Positions 43,835 to 52,829 of a stretch of DNA of 64,000 nucleotides are shown here, in pieces. This stretch comes from Nocardiopsis sp. TSRI0078 (GTDB lineage Bacteria > Actinomycetota > Actinomycetes > Streptosporangiales > Streptosporangiaceae): assembly GCF_001905145.1 (NCBI RefSeq), contig NZ_LWLB01000034.1, positions 310,001 to 374,000 of the forward strand. Reading direction: 5' to 3'. Made by a program: the position numbers and the translations under genes. The notes beneath the pieces were generated by a model that had not been told where the DNA came from, ran no database searches, and worked only from the letters and a program-made list of their open reading frames with translations. Every line of letters begins with the position of its first letter. The first letter of the stretch is position 1.

Positions 43835-44575
43835 ATGGAGATCCGAGCCACCACGGTGCTGCCCGCCGTGCGACGACCCATCACCCTGCACACCGCCGAC
43901 GGCCTGGAGCTGGTCGGCGAGCTGGCCCTGCCGGAGGGACGCGACCCGAAGGCCACCCTGGTGTGCCTGCACCCGCTGCCCACCGCCGAGGGCATGATGG
44001 ACAGCCACGTCCTGCGCAAGGCCTCGTTCCGGCTGCCCGCGCTGGCCGACGTCGCGGTGCTGCGCTTCAACACCCGCGGTACCAGTTCGCGGCACGGCAC
44101 CAGCCAGGGCGAGTTCGGCGGGGGTGAGACCGAGAAGCACGACGTCCTCGCCGCCATCGAGTTCACCGAGTTCGAGGGTCTGCCCGACCCCTGGCTGCTG
44201 GGCTGGTCCTTCGGTACCGAGCTGGCCCTCAAGTGGGGCGCCGACCCGCAGGTCAAGGGCGCCCTGCTGCTGTCCCCGCCGCTGCACCGCGCCGACGAGT
44301 CGGACATGAGGGCGTGGGCCGATTCGGGCAAGCCCGTGGTCGCCCTGGTGCCCGAGCACGACGACTACCTGCGCCCCGACGAGGCCAGGGAGCGGTTCGG
44401 CCCGCTCACCCAGTGCGAGATCATCGGGGTGGAGGGCGCCAAGCACCTGTGGGTGGGCGAGCCCTACGTGCGCCGCGTGCTGGACGAGATCGTCAAGCGG
44501 GTCAACCCCGAGGCCCACCCGCTGCCCGTCGAGTGGGACGGCCCGTACGAGAGGGACACGCAGACCCTCCGGTGA
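43835..44575 (+). CDS. Alpha/beta hydrolase
   Basis: 246 aa. Alpha/beta-hydrolase fold: oxyanion region CLHPLP, RFNTRGT (strand 4 and turn), nucleophile elbow GWSFGTE (Ser), acid in VPEHDDYLRPDE and His in GAKHLWVG. Similar to the dienelactone/2,6-dihydropseudooxynicotine-type group; the substrate cannot be told. ATG 43835 with GAGGAG near; follows the zinc-ribbon gene. Confidence 0.85.
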   Translation: MEIRATTVLPAVRRPITLHTADGLELVGELALPEGRDPKATLVCLHPLPTAEGMMDSHVLRKASFRLPALADVAVLRFNTRGTSSRHGTSQGEFGGGETEKHDVLAAIEFTEFEGLPDPWLLGWSFGTELALKWGADPQVKGALLLSPPLHRADESDMRAWADSGKPVVALVPEHDDYLRPDEARERFGPLTQCEIIGVEGAKHLWVGEPYVRRVLDEIVKRVNPEAHPLPVEWDGPYERDTQTLR

Positions 44576-44663
44576 CGCGCTTCCCAGCGCTCCGGGCCTT
44601 CCGGCGCCCGTTGCCCCTCCTCCGCCCTGACCGGAAGCGGGCGGCACCGGACCGGCACGGCGA

Positions 44664-44699
44664 GGGCCCGCCCCTCCCCGCGAAGGGAGGGGCGGGCCC
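44664..44699. terminator. Bidirectional terminator between hydrolase and filP genes
   Basis: Perfect 15-bp stem GGGCCCGCCCCTCCC/GGGAGGGGCGGGCCC, loop CGCGAA, between convergent genes; 88 bp after the hydrolase stop and 42 bp after the filP stop. Confidence 0.82.
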
Positions 44700-44741
44700 C
44701 CGTGCGTGAGCGTGCGTCAGCCCCCGGGGGGGGACGGGACG

Positions 44742-46025
44742 CTACTCCTGCCACCAGTCCTCGTCGTCGGTGCCCTTGCCGGAGTGCGCGGGCTGCTTGG
44801 TCTCCTCGGCGGCCGGCGCGGACTCCTGCTGGATCGCGGCCGGGGACGGGGCCGCCGGGGCCGCGGGCGCCGCCGGAGCGGGGCCGCCGCCGCCGAGCAG
44901 CTGGCGCAGCTGCTGCAGGTGCGACTGGATGCTGTCGCGCTGGCGGTTGAGCTCGTCGACCTCCTTGCGGGCGGCCGTCATGATCCGGTTGGCCTCGGCC
45001 TTGGCGTCGCTGAGCTGGTGGTCGGCCTTGGACTTGGCCTCGGCCTCGATCTGGGAGGCGTTCTTCTTGGCGTTGCCGACCAGCTGCTTGGCGTGGTTCT
45101 CGGCGTCGCGGCGGGTCTGCTCGGCCTGCTGGCTCGCCTTGGTGGCGCGCTGCTCGGCGCTGGCGGCCCGCTCCTCGGCCTCGTTGACCATCTTCTGCGT
45201 GGCGGCCTGGGCGGCGGCGAGGCGCTCGGCGTCCTGGCGCTCGGCCTCGGCGCGGCGGTCGGCCAGCTGCAGCTCGAACTGGTCCTCGGCCTCGGTGCGG
45301 CGGGCCTCGGACTCGGCGTAGGCGCGCTCGGCGTTCTTGCGCAGCTCCTCGGCCTGGCTCTTGGCGGCCTGGATGGTCTCGTCGCGCTCGCGCTTGGCGG
45401 CGGCGCGGGCCTGGGCGCACTCGCGCTCGGTGGTGGTGCGCAGCTTGGCGATCTCACCCTCGAAGGTGGCGCGCTTCTCCGCGATCTCGTGGTCGACCGC
45501 CGAGCGCTTCTTCTGCACCTCGCGCTCGGTGGTGGAGGTCAGCTCGTCGGCCTCGCGGCGGGCGGTGGTGGTGATCTCCTCCGCCTCCGACTCCGCGGTC
45601 TGGCGGGCCTCGTCGGCCTCGCGCTGGGCGAGGGTGCGGACCTCGGTGGCCTCGGACTCGGCGGCCGCGCGCATCTCGGCGGCCTCGATCTGGGCGGCGG
45701 AGCGGATGTCGTTGGCGTCGACCTGCGCGCTCTGGACCAGTTCGTTGGCCTGCTCCTCGGCCAGGCGCAGCAGTTCCTCGATACGCGAGCCCAGGCCGGA
45801 GTAGGAGGGGCGCTCGCGCTCCTGGAGCTGGCGGGTCTTGGCGGCCAGCTCGGACTTGAGCTTCTCGGCCTCCTTGGCGGCCTGCTTCACCTCCTGGCGC
45901 AGGCTGGCCGCGTAGTCGTCCACTTGGGTGCGGTCATAGCCACGCAGCACCACGTCGAATTCGTGCGGTGTGTTGTCTTCGTCGAAGATGTTGTTGAGCT
46001 GGGTGTCAATGTTGTTTGACGGCAT
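44742..46025 (-). CDS. filP: FilP/Scy-family coiled-coil cytoskeletal protein
   Basis: 427 aa. N-terminal DivIVA-like segment (residues 22-45, FDVVLRGYDRTQVDDYAASL), then almost unbroken Glu/Ala/Arg coiled coil (about 45-375), and a disordered Pro/Ala tail ending DDEDWWQE. In Streptomyces FilP forms filament networks near hyphal tips with DivIVA and Scy. Length is between FilP (about 310) and Scy (about 1300), closer to FilP; often mis-annotated as cellulose-binding protein. ATG 46025 (weak AGGA upstream). Adjacent epimerase, thiolase and meaB match the Streptomyces context. Confidence 0.85.
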   Translation of the reverse strand: MPSNNIDTQLNNIFDEDNTPHEFDVVLRGYDRTQVDDYAASLRQEVKQAAKEAEKLKSELAAKTRQLQERERPSYSGLGSRIEELLRLAEEQANELVQSAQVDANDIRSAAQIEAAEMRAAAESEATEVRTLAQREADEARQTAESEAEEITTTARREADELTSTTEREVQKKRSAVDHEIAEKRATFEGEIAKLRTTTERECAQARAAAKRERDETIQAAKSQAEELRKNAERAYAESEARRTEAEDQFELQLADRRAEAERQDAERLAAAQAATQKMVNEAEERAASAEQRATKASQQAEQTRRDAENHAKQLVGNAKKNASQIEAEAKSKADHQLSDAKAEANRIMTAARKEVDELNRQRDSIQSHLQQLRQLLGGGGPAPAAPAAPAAPSPAAIQQESAPAAEETKQPAHSGKGTDDEDWWQE

Positions 46026-46464
46026 GTGGCGGAATCCTGAACGGGTGCGAGACGGCTACTTGCAAACGGCCGGGGGCGGCGAGGAGGGCGGCTGCGTCGT
46101 CCCCGGGGGACAGGCGGGTCCGGGGCGGCGAACCGGGAGGATGGGGCCAACGCGACGGGCTTTGCGCGTCCCTGACCGCCTCCGAGGCCGTCCGCGTGCG
46201 CCCTGTCACCTGACACGGCGGTACGGCCGACCCGGCTCGACTACCGAACTGCAAGACATGGACCAGAGCCGGAACGGTGAATCCGGCAGCTAGCCGACTT
46301 TATCAAGCGCCGAACCCCTGGGAAGAGGGTTTCGGGTAACTTCCGGTGGCCTCTGTGCCCGACCACGCACATGACCCTCAACCTGTGATGTGTCCGGAAC
46401 GCCCCCGTGACGTGTTTTCGGCGGCTTCGTGCGGCGATGCCGCCCGCCCCGGCCCCGGGCTCCG
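46026..46464. other. 439-bp gap upstream of filP
   Basis: No gene seen. Contains the filP promoter region on the minus strand; an AT-richer spot with TTGATAAAG (minus, about 46300) may hold it. The ~270-bp leader is long. The 3' end of the epimerase gene abuts the other side without a clear hairpin. Confidence 0.4.
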
Positions 46465-46962
46465 CTACTGGTGGGCGCTCTGGACCAGCTCGGTGAGCAC
46501 GCCCCCGCAGTCCTTGGGGTGCAGGAAGACGATCCTGGATCCGGCGGTCCCGGCGCGGGGCTCGGCGTCCAGGACGCGCACGCCGTGTTCTCCGACACCC
46601 GCCGCGCTGCGGGCCACGTCGGCGGTCCCGAAGGCGAGGTGGTGGACGCCCTCGCCGTTGCGCGCCAGGAACTTCGCCACGGGGGAGTCCTCCCGGACGG
46701 GTTCCAGCAGCTGCAGGTACGTGGCGCCGCCGTCGTCGGTGCCGTTGATCCGGAGCATGGCCTCGCGCACGCCCTGCTCCTCGTTCACCTCCTCGTGGGC
46801 CACCTCGAACCCGTACGTGGACCGGTAGAACGCGATCGAGGCGTCGAGGTCATGGCAGGCGATCCCCACGTGGTCGAGCCGGGTCAGCCCCGAGAACGGC
46901 ACGGGGCCGGGGGAGGGGGGCGGGTCGGTGAACTCGCTGGCCGAGTGCGGTGCGTCACTCAT
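46465..46962 (-). CDS. mce: Methylmalonyl-CoA epimerase
   Basis: 165 aa. Interconverts (R)- and (S)-methylmalonyl-CoA. VOC fold with metal ligands: His31 in LDHVGIAC, Glu/Gln in TYLQLLEP, His in EGVHHLAFG, and Glu in GVLTELVQ. An N-terminal 25-residue polar, Pro-rich stretch precedes the fold. ATG 46962 with GGGAGG 7 bases upstream; a frame from 47025 adds 21 residues without ribosome site. Divergent from the thiolase gene (86 bp between). Confidence 0.93.
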   Translation of the reverse strand: MSDAPHSASEFTDPPPSPGPVPFSGLTRLDHVGIACHDLDASIAFYRSTYGFEVAHEEVNEEQGVREAMLRINGTDDGGATYLQLLEPVREDSPVAKFLARNGEGVHHLAFGTADVARSAAGVGEHGVRVLDAEPRAGTAGSRIVFLHPKDCGGVLTELVQSAHQ

Positions 46963-47048
46963 GGGGTGAACCTCCCGGGGATCGCTGACGGCTGTGTGGG
47001 TATCGTTGCAGACCAGGTGCGTCACCCATCACTTGGAGGCCAGTTACG

Positions 47049-48236
47049 ATGCCCGGTTCCGTCATCGTCGGTGGGGCTCGGACCCCCACCGGCAGACTCC
47101 TCGGCTCCCTCGCCGGGTTCTCCGCCGCCGACCTCGGCGGCTTCGCGATCAAGGCCGCGCTGGAACGCGCCGGTATCAGCGGCGAACAGGTCGGATACGT
47201 GGTCATGGGACAGGTGCTCCAGGCCGGCGCCGGACAGATCCCGTCCCGCCAGGCCGCCGTCAAGGCGGGTATCCCCATGAGCGTGCCCTCGGTGACGATC
47301 AACAAGGTCTGCCTGTCGGGCCTGGACGCCATCGCCCTGGCCGACCAGCTCATCAGCGCGGGCGAGTTCGACGTGGTGGTGGCCGGGGGCATGGAGTCCA
47401 TGACCAACGCGCCGCACCTGCTGCCCAAGTCCCGCAAGGGCTACAAGTACGGGTCGATCGAGGTCCTGGACGCGACCGCGCACGACGGCCTGACCGACGC
47501 CTTCGAGGGCGACTCCATGGGCGCCTCCACCGAGCGCCACAACGGCAAGCTCGGCATCGGGCGCGAGGAGCAGGACGCCTTCGCGGCCCGCTCCCACCAG
47601 CGCGCGGCGGCCGCCGCCTCCGCCGGACGCTTCGACGCCGAGATCGTCCCCGTGGAGATCCCGCAGCGCAAGGGCGACCCGGTCGTCTTCTCCGCGGACG
47701 AGGGCGTCCGGCCCGACACCACCGCCGAGAGCCTGGCCAAGCTCCGCCCGGCCTTCGACAGCGAGGGCACGATCACCGCCGGCTCCTCCTCCCAGATCTC
47801 CGACGGCGCCGCCGCCGTGGTCGTGATGAGTCGTGCCAAGGCCGAGGAACTGGGCGTCCCGGTCCTCGCCGAGATCGGCGCGCACGGCAACGTCGCCGGC
47901 CCGGACAACTCGCTGCACTCCCAGCCCTCCAACGCCATCAACCACGCGCTGACCAAGGCCGGGAGGTCGGTGGAGGACCTGGACCTGGTCGAGATCAACG
48001 AGGCCTTCGCCTCGGTGGGTATCCAGTCGACCCGGGACCTGGGCGTCTCGGAGGACATCGTCAACGTCGACGGCGGCGCCATCGCGATCGGACACCCGAT
48101 CGGCGCCTCCGGGGCCCGGATCGCCCTGCACCTGGTCTACGAGCTGCGCCGCCGCGGTGGCGGGCTCGGTGCCGCGGCCCTGTGCGGCGGCGGCGGCCAG
48201 GGCGACGCCCTGCTGTTCACGGTGCCCGCCGAGTAA
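47049..48236 (+). CDS. Acetyl-CoA C-acetyltransferase (thiolase)
   Basis: 395 aa. Condenses two acetyl-CoA to acetoacetyl-CoA or thiolyses it. Nucleophile Cys88 in INKVCLSG, catalytic His in NEAFASVG and GHPIGASGAR, and second Cys in ALCGGGGQGDAL. Standard biosynthetic-type length. ATG 47049, TTGGAGG upstream. Acts with the 3-hydroxyacyl-CoA dehydrogenase of the same region; followed by meaB. Confidence 0.95.
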   Translation: MPGSVIVGGARTPTGRLLGSLAGFSAADLGGFAIKAALERAGISGEQVGYVVMGQVLQAGAGQIPSRQAAVKAGIPMSVPSVTINKVCLSGLDAIALADQLISAGEFDVVVAGGMESMTNAPHLLPKSRKGYKYGSIEVLDATAHDGLTDAFEGDSMGASTERHNGKLGIGREEQDAFAARSHQRAAAAASAGRFDAEIVPVEIPQRKGDPVVFSADEGVRPDTTAESLAKLRPAFDSEGTITAGSSSQISDGAAAVVVMSRAKAEELGVPVLAEIGAHGNVAGPDNSLHSQPSNAINHALTKAGRSVEDLDLVEINEAFASVGIQSTRDLGVSEDIVNVDGGAIAIGHPIGASGARIALHLVYELRRRGGGLGAAALCGGGGQGDALLFTVPAE

Positions 48237-48539
48237 CGCGGCACGCGCCCGGGTGGCCAGGCCGCCCCGGTGCCCCCGGGTGACGGGGCGCCGGGTCCGG
48301 GCCACCGGGCACCCGCGGCCGCCGGAGCCGGTTCCCGGCGGACGGCGGCCGCCTCCCCGCGGCCCGGGCCGCGGGCACCGGGAGATCCCCGACCGCCCGC
48401 GTGGCACGTCCGTGCGGGAGACCCGACCCGAAGAAAACGTGTACCCGGGAGAGCCCCGGGAAGCACGACGCACCTGACAGCCGCGGGGCGGGGGCCACGA
48501 GCCCTCGCCCCGCCCTGCTTCGCTACACCGAGGAGTCAC
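48237..48539 (+). other. 303-bp thiolase-meaB gap with hairpin near meaB
   Basis: GC-extreme, no gene seen. A 13-bp stem (48483-48495 with 48501-48513, one G-U pair, loop CACGA) ends 26 bases before the meaB start; it could be a terminator of the thiolase message or attenuate meaB. Confidence 0.5.
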
Positions 48540-49496
48540 ATGGACGCCCCCCGACTGGTCGAACGGGTCCGCGGGGGTGACCGCCGGGCGCTGGCCCGCG
48601 CGATCACCCTGGTCGAGAACGGGTCCGAGGAACTGCGCGAGATCATGGCGGGCCTGGCTCCGCACACCGGCCGCGCCCGCGTGGTGGGCTTCACCGGATC
48701 CCCGGGGGTGGGCAAGTCCACCACCACCAACGCCGTGGTGCGCGCGGCCAGGGCGAAGGGGCTGACCGTGGCCGTGCTGGCCGTGGACCCCTCGTCGCCG
48801 TTCACCGGCGGCGCCCTGCTGGGCGATCGCGTGCGGATGCAGGAGCACGCCACCGACCCGGGGGTGTTCATCCGCTCCATGGCCAACCGGGGCCACCTGG
48901 GCGGGCTGTCCTGGGCCACGCCGCACGCGCTGCGGGTGCTGGACGCGGCCGGGTTCGACGTGATCCTGGTGGAGACCGTGGGCGTGGGCCAGGCCGAGGT
49001 GGAGATCGCCGGGCAGGCCGACACGACCGTGGTGCTCTGCGCTCCGGGCATGGGTGACTCGGTGCAGGCCGCCAAGGCGGGTGTGCTGGAGGTCGCCGAC
49101 GTCTTCGCGATCAACAAGGCCGACCGGGACGGAGCCAGGTCCACCCTGCGCGAACTGCGCCAGATGATCGCCATGAAGGACCGCGGCGACGAGGAGTGGA
49201 AGCCGCCGATCGTCATGACCGTCGCCTCCAAGGACGAGGGCGTCGACGAGCTGTGGGAGCGGATGGACCAGCACTTCGCCCACCTGGAGGCCGGTGGCGA
49301 TCTGGCCGCGCGCCGCCGCGCCCGCGCCGGGCACGAGGTGCAGGCGATCGTGCTGGACCTGCTGCGCGCCCGGATGGGCGAGGTGGGTGACGAGGCCGGC
49401 CTGGACACGCTGGCCGGGGAGGTCGCCGAGGGGCGGCGGGACCCCTACTCGGCCGCGGAGGTCCTGGCCAAGGAGCTCGGGGCCGACATCGGCTAG
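48540..49496 (+). CDS. meaB: Methylmalonyl-CoA mutase-associated GTPase MeaB
   Basis: 318 aa. G3E P-loop GTPase that loads and protects adenosylcobalamin in acyl-CoA mutases. Walker A GSPGVGKST at residues 53-61, switch I/II regions AVDPSSPFTGGALLGDRVRM and VETVGVGQAEVEIA, base recognition NKADRDGA; C-terminal dimerisation arm about 275-318. ATG 48540 with GAGGAG upstream. Client mutase is probably IcmA further downstream or a distant mutase. Confidence 0.95.
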   Translation: MDAPRLVERVRGGDRRALARAITLVENGSEELREIMAGLAPHTGRARVVGFTGSPGVGKSTTTNAVVRAARAKGLTVAVLAVDPSSPFTGGALLGDRVRMQEHATDPGVFIRSMANRGHLGGLSWATPHALRVLDAAGFDVILVETVGVGQAEVEIAGQADTTVVLCAPGMGDSVQAAKAGVLEVADVFAINKADRDGARSTLRELRQMIAMKDRGDEEWKPPIVMTVASKDEGVDELWERMDQHFAHLEAGGDLAARRRARAGHEVQAIVLDLLRARMGEVGDEAGLDTLAGEVAEGRRDPYSAAEVLAKELGADIG

Positions 49497-49550
49497 TGGG
49501 CTGACCGGATCCGTTGCCGGTGTGATCGGAGTGCTCCACACCCGCAGCGG

Positions 49551-50357
49551 TTACGGCCGGTCCAGGACGTCGCGCAGCACGGCGGCGAAGCCCTCGGGGT
49601 CGTCGGTGAAGCCGCCGTGGCCGCCGGGGAAGGTGACCGGCGCGGTGCCGAGCAGGTCGGCCAGCGCCGCACAGGTCCGGGAGGTCAGCAGGGGACCCGA
49701 ATCGGCGCCGAGTCCGACGACGACGCGGACGGGCCCCGCCTTGAGGGCGCCGGTGTCGGGCACGTACCCGGTGGTGTGCCGCAGTTCGTGGACGTAGAAG
49801 CGGGTGCTGTCGGCGAGCATCTGCTCCGAGGGCTCCTCGGCCGGCGCTTCGCCGCTTCCCCTCCTGGGGAATCCGGCGTTGGCCGCGAACCTCTCCCGGG
49901 CCGCGAACAGGCCCTCCCGGTGGTAGGTCGCGATGAGCTCCTCGGTGGCCGCGCGCTGTTCGGCGGCGTCGGGCAGCAGTTCCATCAGGGGCGGCTCGTG
50001 CGCGACGGCCGTGCGGACCCGGTCGGGGTGGCGCTGGGCCAGCGCCAGCGCGGTCACCGCCCCGCCGCTGGTCCCCAGTACGTCGGCGGAGTCCGCGCCG
50101 AGTGCGTCCAGGAGCGCGGCGACGTCGTCGGCGCGCAACTCGGGGGTGGAGTCCTGTTCCGGGTCGTTCAGGGGGCTGCGGGAGATGCCCCGGGGATCGT
50201 GGGTGAGCACGGTGCGGTCCCGCGCGAGCAGGTCGGCCACGGGGGCGAACTCCCCCGCGCCCATGGGCGCGCCCGTGAGTACGAGGACGGGCCCCTGGCC
50301 ACGGACCTCGTAGTACAGCGTTCCGTCGGGTGTCTCCAGGGAGTGGGTACTTGCCAC
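49551..50357 (-). CDS. Alpha/beta hydrolase
   Basis: 268 aa. Fold-typical LVLTGAPMGAG (oxyanion), THDPRGISRS, nucleophile elbow GTSGGAVTALAL (Ser), acid near VVGLGADSG and His in FPGGHGGFTDDP. Near 3-oxoadipate enol-lactonase/peroxidase-like hydrolases. GTG 50357 with AAGGAG 8 bases upstream; extra upstream residues from 50435 are unlike the family. Function unknown. Confidence 0.82.
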   Translation of the reverse strand: MASTHSLETPDGTLYYEVRGQGPVLVLTGAPMGAGEFAPVADLLARDRTVLTHDPRGISRSPLNDPEQDSTPELRADDVAALLDALGADSADVLGTSGGAVTALALAQRHPDRVRTAVAHEPPLMELLPDAAEQRAATEELIATYHREGLFAARERFAANAGFPRRGSGEAPAEEPSEQMLADSTRFYVHELRHTTGYVPDTGALKAGPVRVVVGLGADSGPLLTSRTCAALADLLGTAPVTFPGGHGGFTDDPEGFAAVLRDVLDRP

Positions 50358-50453
50358 GGCGGACGCTCCTTCTCGCGCGTGTTCGTCCGGGCCAAGGATG
50401 GCAGGAACAGGCCTTGGCGGGGTGGGGACCCCCACCCCTGAGAGAAGGAAGCG

Positions 50454-50522
50454 GCCGGTGCGGACCGTCGCACATCGGTCCGCACCGGCCCGGGCGCCGG
50501 TGCTCCTCGGACCGGAGCACCG
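50454..50522 (-). terminator. Double hairpin after chitinase gene 1
   Basis: First stem 14 bp (50454-50467 with 50476-50489, loop TCGCACAT), second stem 9 bp (50498-50506 with 50514-50522). The stop of the chitinase gene is 40 bp upstream on the minus strand. Nearly the same pair follows chitinase gene 2. Confidence 0.75.
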
Positions 50523-50561
50523 ACACCCCTTCCGGCCCGGTGCCGCCGGACCGGGGTCGCC

Positions 50562-52514
50562 CTAGTCGTCCAGCGCCGTGTCGATGGCCGTCATGAGGCT
50601 GCCCTCGGCGTCGTCGCCGTCGACGGACCAGATCATGACGCCGCCGAGCCCCCGGGCCTGCGCCCAGTCGGTCTTCTGGGTCATGGAGACCTCGTCGTCG
50701 TAGGTCCAGAACGTGGAGCCGTCGTAGAGCCAGGCGGTGCCCAGCGCGTCGTCGCGGTGGAGCTCGTAGCCCTGCAGCTCCTTCAGCACCTTCCAGTCGT
50801 CGATCCCGGCCTCGTAGCTGCCGGGGGCAGGACCGGTGGCGCTCTGGAAGAGGCCGTCACCGTTCGGTCCGGGCTCCACACCGGTCCAGCCGCGCCCGTA
50901 GAACGGCACGCCCAGGACCATGTCGGCCGGGTCGACGCCGCGGTCGAGGTAGGCCTGGACCGTGGTCTCGGTGGAGTAGACGTCGGGACCGGGGTCGGCG
51001 GGGTGCTCGCCCAGGTTGGACTGGTGGTTGGCGACGTCCTCCCAGCCGCCGTGGTAGTCGTAGCCCTGCACGGTGATGAAGTCGAAGTCGCTCATGAGCG
51101 ACGGCATCTCGAAGCCGAGCTCGATCTTCTCCGGGTCGGCGGGCAGGAAGGCGGTCAGCTCGTACTCGCGGCCGGTCTCGCCCTCCAGAGCGTCCAGCTG
51201 GTCGCGGAACTCCGCGACGAGGGCGGTGAAGTTCTCCTTGTCCTCGGGGCGGACCGTGTTGTGCTCGTGGCCCGCGGACCCCGGCCACTCCCAGTCCAGG
51301 TCGATGCCGTCGAAGACGCCGTAGGCGGACCCGGCGCCGCCCGCCCCGTCGAAGAGGGGCAGGTTGCCGCGCAGGTACTGGTCGATGCAGGAGGAGACCA
51401 TGCGCTCGCGGGACTCGGCGGTCAGCGCGGCGTCGGAGAAGTGCTCGGACCAGGTCCAGCCGCCGAGGGAGATGTTGACCTTCAGGTGGGGGTACATCTC
51501 CTTGAGCTCGCGCAGCTGGTTGAAGTTGCCGCGCAGGTCCTGGCTCCAGGTGTCGGCGACCCCGTCCACGCTGTCGGCGGCGCCGAAGGAGCGGCCGTAG
51601 TCGGCCCAGGCGTCGCCCTGGCCGGGCTGGTTGGCCATGAAGCACTCGCCGCCCGCGTTGATGTTGCCGAAGGCGTAGTTGATGTGGGTGAGCTTCTCCG
51701 CGGTACCGGAGGTCACCAGGTCGTTCACGAGGTAGCCGCGGTCGTAGACGCCCCACTGGGTGAAGTAGGCGACCCGGCGGTCCCCGGGCGGGTCGGTGGG
51801 CTCGCCGCCGTCGCCCGCGCCGGTGGTGGCGGTGACGGGGGCGCTCTCCGGGCCCCGGTTGTTGGAGGTGTCGTAGGCCCGCACGGTGAACGTGTACCCG
51901 GTCTCCGGCGCCAGCCCGGTGACCGTGGCGGTGGTGCCGGTGACGGCGCGGACGACCTCTCCGCCGGAGAGGACCTCATAGCCCGCGATCCCCACGTCGT
52001 CGCTCGCGGCCGTCCACTCCAGGGACGCGGTGGTGGAGGTCGTGCCGGTGACGGTCAGTCCGCCCGGCGCGGCGGGCGGCTCGGTGTCCTCCCCGCCCGG
52101 CTCGCCGGAGCAGGGGTTGCCGTTGAGCGCGCAGTCCACGGGCGCGGTGTCGCCGCCTCCGTGGGTGCCGTTGAACCCGATGGAGTAGCTGCCGCCGGCG
52201 GGGACGGCGGCGCCCCACGAGGGCGGGGTGATGGTGTACGTGTCGCCGGACCGGCTGAGGGTGGCGTTCCACAGGCTGGTGATCGCCGCGCCGGAGGGGA
52301 GCCCGATCTCGATGCTCCAGTCCGAGAGCGGGGCGTCCGAGCCGTTGCCGATGGTGAGCTGTCCGCCGTAGCCGGTCTCCCAGCGGCTGGTCTCCACGTA
52401 GGTGACGGTGACGCCGGTGGTGTCGGCGGCGGCGGGAACGGAGGAGAGGGCGATGGGTAGGGCGACGACCGCGGCCGCCAGGGCCGCGATCCGGTTTCTG
52501 AGTCGTGCTCTCAC
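50562..52514 (-). CDS. Secreted chitinase 1: CBM2 - FN3 - GH18
   Basis: 650 aa. Signal peptide (RLRNRIAALAAAVVALPIALS, cut near 31), a CBM2 chitin/cellulose-binding domain (about 33-125, with WETGYGGQLTIGN and two Cys), a fibronectin III domain (about 150-235, APGGLTVTGTTSTTASLEWTAA), then GH18 (about 247-650). Catalytic DGIDLDWE at 402-409, with proton donor Glu409; chitobiose-contacting SLGGW, QGYDYHG and the late WSVDGDD. Should cleave chitin processively to chitobiose. GTG 52514 with AGGAG 6 bases upstream. Paralogue of the next gene. Confidence 0.93.
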   Translation of the reverse strand: MRARLRNRIAALAAAVVALPIALSSVPAAADTTGVTVTYVETSRWETGYGGQLTIGNGSDAPLSDWSIEIGLPSGAAITSLWNATLSRSGDTYTITPPSWGAAVPAGGSYSIGFNGTHGGGDTAPVDCALNGNPCSGEPGGEDTEPPAAPGGLTVTGTTSTTASLEWTAASDDVGIAGYEVLSGGEVVRAVTGTTATVTGLAPETGYTFTVRAYDTSNNRGPESAPVTATTGAGDGGEPTDPPGDRRVAYFTQWGVYDRGYLVNDLVTSGTAEKLTHINYAFGNINAGGECFMANQPGQGDAWADYGRSFGAADSVDGVADTWSQDLRGNFNQLRELKEMYPHLKVNISLGGWTWSEHFSDAALTAESRERMVSSCIDQYLRGNLPLFDGAGGAGSAYGVFDGIDLDWEWPGSAGHEHNTVRPEDKENFTALVAEFRDQLDALEGETGREYELTAFLPADPEKIELGFEMPSLMSDFDFITVQGYDYHGGWEDVANHQSNLGEHPADPGPDVYSTETTVQAYLDRGVDPADMVLGVPFYGRGWTGVEPGPNGDGLFQSATGPAPGSYEAGIDDWKVLKELQGYELHRDDALGTAWLYDGSTFWTYDDEVSMTQKTDWAQARGLGGVMIWSVDGDDAEGSLMTAIDTALDD

Positions 52515-52829
52515 TGTTGCTCCTGGTGCGTGAGCGGGTGTGGGGGTTCGCCTTCCGCCGCGGCGGGGCGGCGGATCGGCTGCGGGGTGTGCGCCCGAGG
52601 AGTCCGGTGTCCTGAGCTGACCGGTACCGGTTCTCGGCGGCGCGCGTGAGAGGTGCCGTACGCGTGCTGGGGGCATGGCGCGGTGTCCCGGGGGTCGGGG
52701 GGAGGGAGTGGGGGCCGGCGCGGACCGTCGCACATCGGTCCGCGCCGACCGTGGCGGCGGTGCTCCCCGGATCAGAGCACCGGCGCCGCTCGGGCCCGGT
52801 CCGGAAGATCCCCACCGGACCGGGGGCCT
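52515..52829. other. 315-bp gap between chitinase genes
   Basis: Upstream region of chitinase 1 and terminator of chitinase 2. A perfect 12-bp palindrome ACCGGTACCGGT at 52620-52631 is a possible operator for chitinase 1. Hairpins are described separately. Confidence 0.45.
52716..52780 (-). terminator. Double hairpin after chitinase gene 2
   Basis: 12-bp stem (52716-52727 with 52736-52747) with the same TCGCACAT loop as after gene 1, then a second stem CGGTGCTC/GAGCACCG around 52758-52781. Near copy of 50454-50522, so the terminator was duplicated with the gene. Confidence 0.75.

Noticed and set aside
44742..46025. Annotation as cellulose-binding protein
   Set aside because: It is a coiled-coil protein without signal peptide or carbohydrate-binding module; the DivIVA-like N-terminus and neighbours indicate FilP.
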